A DNA stretch of 6,955 nt from an uncultured Oscillospiraceae bacterium (GTDB taxonomy: Bacteria; Bacillota_A; Clostridia; Oscillospirales; Oscillospiraceae). Positions 5,229-6,955 of this stretch are shown piece by piece; the first letter of the stretch is position 1; every line of letters begins with the position of its first letter. The notes beneath the pieces were generated by a model that was not told the origin of the DNA, did no database searches, and saw only the letters and a program-made list of their open reading frames with translations. The position numbers were made by a program, and so were the translations under genes. The stretch lies in contig CAJUAW010000134.1 of assembly GCA_910584605.1 (NCBI GenBank), forward strand, positions 1 to 6,955, read 5' to 3'.

Positions 5229-5257
5229 ATTGTACCGCAGTTTCCGGTTTAGGTCAA
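5229..5257 (-). promoter_or_regulatory. Sigma-A type promoter for ftsZ
   Basis: On the minus strand TTGACC (5252-5257, 5/6) and TACAAT (5229-5234, 5/6) are separated by exactly 17 bp. Transcription would begin near 5222, giving a leader of about 78 nt. It lies in the 210-bp gap between divIB and ftsZ. No convincing terminator follows divIB, so ftsZ may be expressed both from here and by readthrough from murA-divIB. Confidence 0.75.
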
Positions 5258-5354
5258 GAGGGAATCCCAAATCGACCAAAGTTTCCATCATTTTCTTGTC
5301 AATCATTGGCGGCGCAGGCGGCCTGTTTTTCCTCCTGGCCAGGGGGACCGGCCC

Positions 5355-6203
5355 TCACCGCACCCCCTGATCCCCGGCCTCTGAGAAGACCGCGCTGTAT
5401 TTCTCCTGGGTCAGGTCGATGGAGCCGGCCACTTCCTCTCCCCGCTCCGCCTCCATCCGCTGGCGGACGCTCTCCATCCGGCGCACGTCGTAGTTGAAGT
5501 CCGCGTTCAGCCGCATCTTGACGTCGAAGCGTCCGGCGTACCGGGCCACCAGGTAGGTGGACTCCAGCCGGATTGCGGACACCTCCCCCCGGACTTCCCG
5601 GACCTCCAGCGCCTCCAGCAGGCCGGTGAGGGCCTCCAGCTTGGTCAGCTCCTCCTCCGGCACCTCCAGGAAGCTGCCCGCCTGGGGGGCCAGCGGCGTC
5701 AGGCCGGTGACGGCGATGGTGGTGGAGTTGGCCGGAGCCGGCTCCAGCAGCTTGCCCTTCACGCTGATCAGCCACGGCTCCTGAGCGGTGGTCACCGCCT
5801 TCTCCCCTGCCTCCTCCTGATAGGCGGTCACCTGCTCCACGCCGGGGGCCGCCACCTGGGCCACCGCCTCCCACTCGGTGACGGTGATGACAACAGTGCT
5901 GGGCAGGGAGCGGTTGATGGTCAGCTCCCCGATGTAGGGCAGCGTTGTGCGGAGGTTCCGGTCGATGCGCACCTTGTTCAGACTGTAGAGGTTGCTGCCC
6001 AGCTGGATGCCGGAGGCGGCGATGATCTCCTCCTCTGTGTATCTCTGGTTGCCGGTGACGGTCACCTGTTCCACCCGGAAAAACACCGTGGCCCCCACCG
6101 TCAGCGCCACGATCACTGCAATGACGCACAGCAACTTGAACAGCGGCCCGAACCGGCCTCTGTTTCGCCTGCGTGTTCTGCTGCGGTGGCTGTATCTTGG
6201 CAT
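5355..6203 (-). CDS. divIB: Cell division protein DivIB/FtsQ
   Basis: This is a bitopic septal membrane protein that, with DivIC/FtsL-type partners, links the Z ring to septal peptidoglycan synthases. The 282-aa protein has a very basic cytoplasmic N-terminus (residues 3-17, SHRSRTRRRNRGR region), one transmembrane helix (about 21-42) and an extracytoplasmic POTRA domain (about 43-112). The POTRA begins FRVEQVTVTGNQRYTEEEI, with TINRSLPSTVVITVTEWEAVA at its end, here split by L94-I96. A beta/FtsQ domain follows, with KMRLNADFNYDVRRM-type sequence near the end, and then the terminal strand GSIDLTQEKYSAVF. The start is set by GAGGAG (6210-6215), 6 nt before the ATG; the frame stays open upstream only because it overlaps murA out of frame. 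It lies 28 bp after the murA stop, so the two are probably one transcript. Overall identity is firm, while the exact subfamily name (DivIB or FtsQ) is convention. Confidence 0.93.
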   Translation of the reverse strand: MPRYSHRSRTRRRNRGRFGPLFKLLCVIAVIVALTVGATVFFRVEQVTVTGNQRYTEEEIIAASGIQLGSNLYSLNKVRIDRNLRTTLPYIGELTINRSLPSTVVITVTEWEAVAQVAAPGVEQVTAYQEEAGEKAVTTAQEPWLISVKGKLLEPAPANSTTIAVTGLTPLAPQAGSFLEVPEEELTKLEALTGLLEALEVREVRGEVSAIRLESTYLVARYAGRFDVKMRLNADFNYDVRRMESVRQRMEAERGEEVAGSIDLTQEKYSAVFSEAGDQGVR

Positions 6204-6231
6204 GGTGTTCTCCTCTGTGCGGGTAGTTCGG

Positions 6232-6955
6232 TCAGGGCGTTTCGCAGATGTCCGCTCCCAGGGCGCGCAGATTCCGGTCCAGCGCCTGGTAGCCCCGCTT
6301 GATGTGGCGCAGCTCCGAAACCTGGGTCGTCCCCTCCGCCCCCAGGGCGGCCACCACCAGCGCGGCCCCGCCCCGCAGGTCGGTGGACCGGACGGCCGCT
6401 CCGTGGAGCCGCCCCACGCCGGACACCATCGCGGCCCGGCCGGCCAGCTGGACGTCCGCCCCCATGCGGCGCAGCTCATCCACGTGGCGGTAGCGGCTGT
6501 CAAAGATGTTCTCCACAAAGAGGGTGGCCCCCTCTCCCCCCGCCAGCGCCGCCATGAGGACAGCCTGGGCGTCGGTGGGAAAGCCGGGGTAGGGCGCGGT
6601 GCGCACCGGCGAAATGCCCCGCAGAGGAGCGGTACAGGTGAGGACCATCCGGTCCGGCCAGGTATGTAGGGTGCAGCCCGCCTCCTCCAGGCAGGCGAGC
6701 ACGGCGGAAAGGGTATTGGGGGACACGCCGGTCAGCTCCACCTCCCCGGCGGCGGCGGCGCAGCCGCACAGGTAGGTGGCGGCGGCAATGCGGTCGCCCA
6801 TCACCCGGTACTCTGCCGGATGGAGCGGGACCCCGCCCCGGATCATGACCGTGGATGTTCCCGCCCCCTCGACCTGCGCCCCCATCGCCCGGAGGAAGCC
6901 CTGCAGGTCTCCGATCTCCGGCTCCCGGGCCGCGCCGATGATGGTGGTCAGGCCG
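6232..6955 (-). CDS. murA: UDP-N-acetylglucosamine 1-carboxyvinyltransferase MurA (5' part outside window)
   Basis: This cytoplasmic enzyme transfers enolpyruvate from PEP to UDP-GlcNAc, the first committed step of peptidoglycan synthesis. The window holds about the last 240 of roughly 420 residues; the frame is open to the right edge, so the missing N-terminus is outside the window and not deleted. Visible family motifs, in order, are GAAREPEIGDLQGFL, the HPAEYRVMGDRIAAATYL region, the PEP-loop region PYPGFPTDAQAVLMAAL (with the conserved Asp of FPTD), ENIFDSRYRHVDELRRMGAD, RSTDLRGGAALVVAAL and HIKRGYQALDRNLRALGAD near the C-terminus. The last keeps the RGY arginine of the family. The catalytic Cys loop lies upstream, so fosfomycin-relevant residues cannot be read. 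Its neighbours divIB and ftsZ place it in the division/cell-wall cluster. Firmicutes often carry two MurA paralogues, and which one this is cannot be settled here. Confidence 0.95.
   Translation of the reverse strand, partial: GLTTIIGAAREPEIGDLQGFLRAMGAQVEGAGTSTVMIRGGVPLHPAEYRVMGDRIAAATYLCGCAAAAGEVELTGVSPNTLSAVLACLEEAGCTLHTWPDRMVLTCTAPLRGISPVRTAPYPGFPTDAQAVLMAALAGGEGATLFVENIFDSRYRHVDELRRMGADVQLAGRAAMVSGVGRLHGAAVRSTDLRGGAALVVAALGAEGTTQVSELRHIKRGYQALDRNLRALGADICETP

Noticed and set aside
4467..5252. Plus-strand open frames antisense to ftsZ (also 4600-5370)
   Set aside because: The ftsZ reading is certain, and the antisense products are repetitive His/Gly/Leu- or Ser/Pro-rich strings without motifs.
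5220..5306. A 28-codon minus-strand open frame between divIB and ftsZ (begins MIDKKMMETL)
   Set aside because: The nearest GGAGG is about 24 nt upstream of its ATG, far too distant, and the frame lies across the ftsZ promoter. Conservation would be needed to revive it.
5303..5354. Terminator after divIB
   Set aside because: Small GC-rich palindromes (for example CAGGCCGCCTG) are present, but no run of T follows them in the minus-strand direction.

Overview
The window looks like chromosomal DNA from a GC-rich member of the Clostridia, most likely the Oscillospiraceae/Oscillospirales. This rests on a type I glutamine synthetase, a divergent diaminopimelate decarboxylase of the sort seen in gut Clostridia, a murA-divIB-ftsZ segment of the division/cell-wall cluster, strong GGAGG Shine-Dalgarno sites and sigma-A type promoters in short AT-rich gaps. 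The family-level placement is inference from protein character and gene order; no search was run.

Left part (1-2590): the first 310 codons of glnA lie on the minus strand and run off the left edge. lysA (1074-2333) is divergent from it, and the two share a compact promoter region whose -35 boxes form an inverted repeat. A small minus-strand gene of unknown function (86 aa, 2330-2590) meets lysA tail to tail, with overlapping stop codons.

Middle part (2591-3986): a short AT-rich region holds a perfect-consensus minus-strand promoter for the 86-aa gene, a weak plus-strand promoter sharing the same palindromic -10, and tandem 14-bp repeats that could be operators. To its right is a tight plus-strand operon: a 71-aa XRE-type DNA-binding protein, lrgA and lrgB. 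The last two form a two-component membrane system related to CidA/CidB and to the pyruvate facilitators PftA/PftB. The operon ends at a hairpin that can also terminate the converging ftsZ transcript.

Right part (3984-6955, minus strand): in transcription order, murA (3' portion only; 5' end beyond the window), divIB/ftsQ and ftsZ. These make peptidoglycan precursor, a septal membrane scaffold and the division ring. murA and divIB are 28 bp apart and probably co-transcribed. ftsZ follows a 210-bp gap with its own good sigma-A promoter. No ftsA lies between divIB and ftsZ.

Most of the window is ordinary core genome. The part most worth a second look is the XRE-lrgA-lrgB operon with its divergent small gene and repeat-bearing control region. 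I found no tRNA or rRNA gene, CRISPR array, transposase or riboswitch that I could support.
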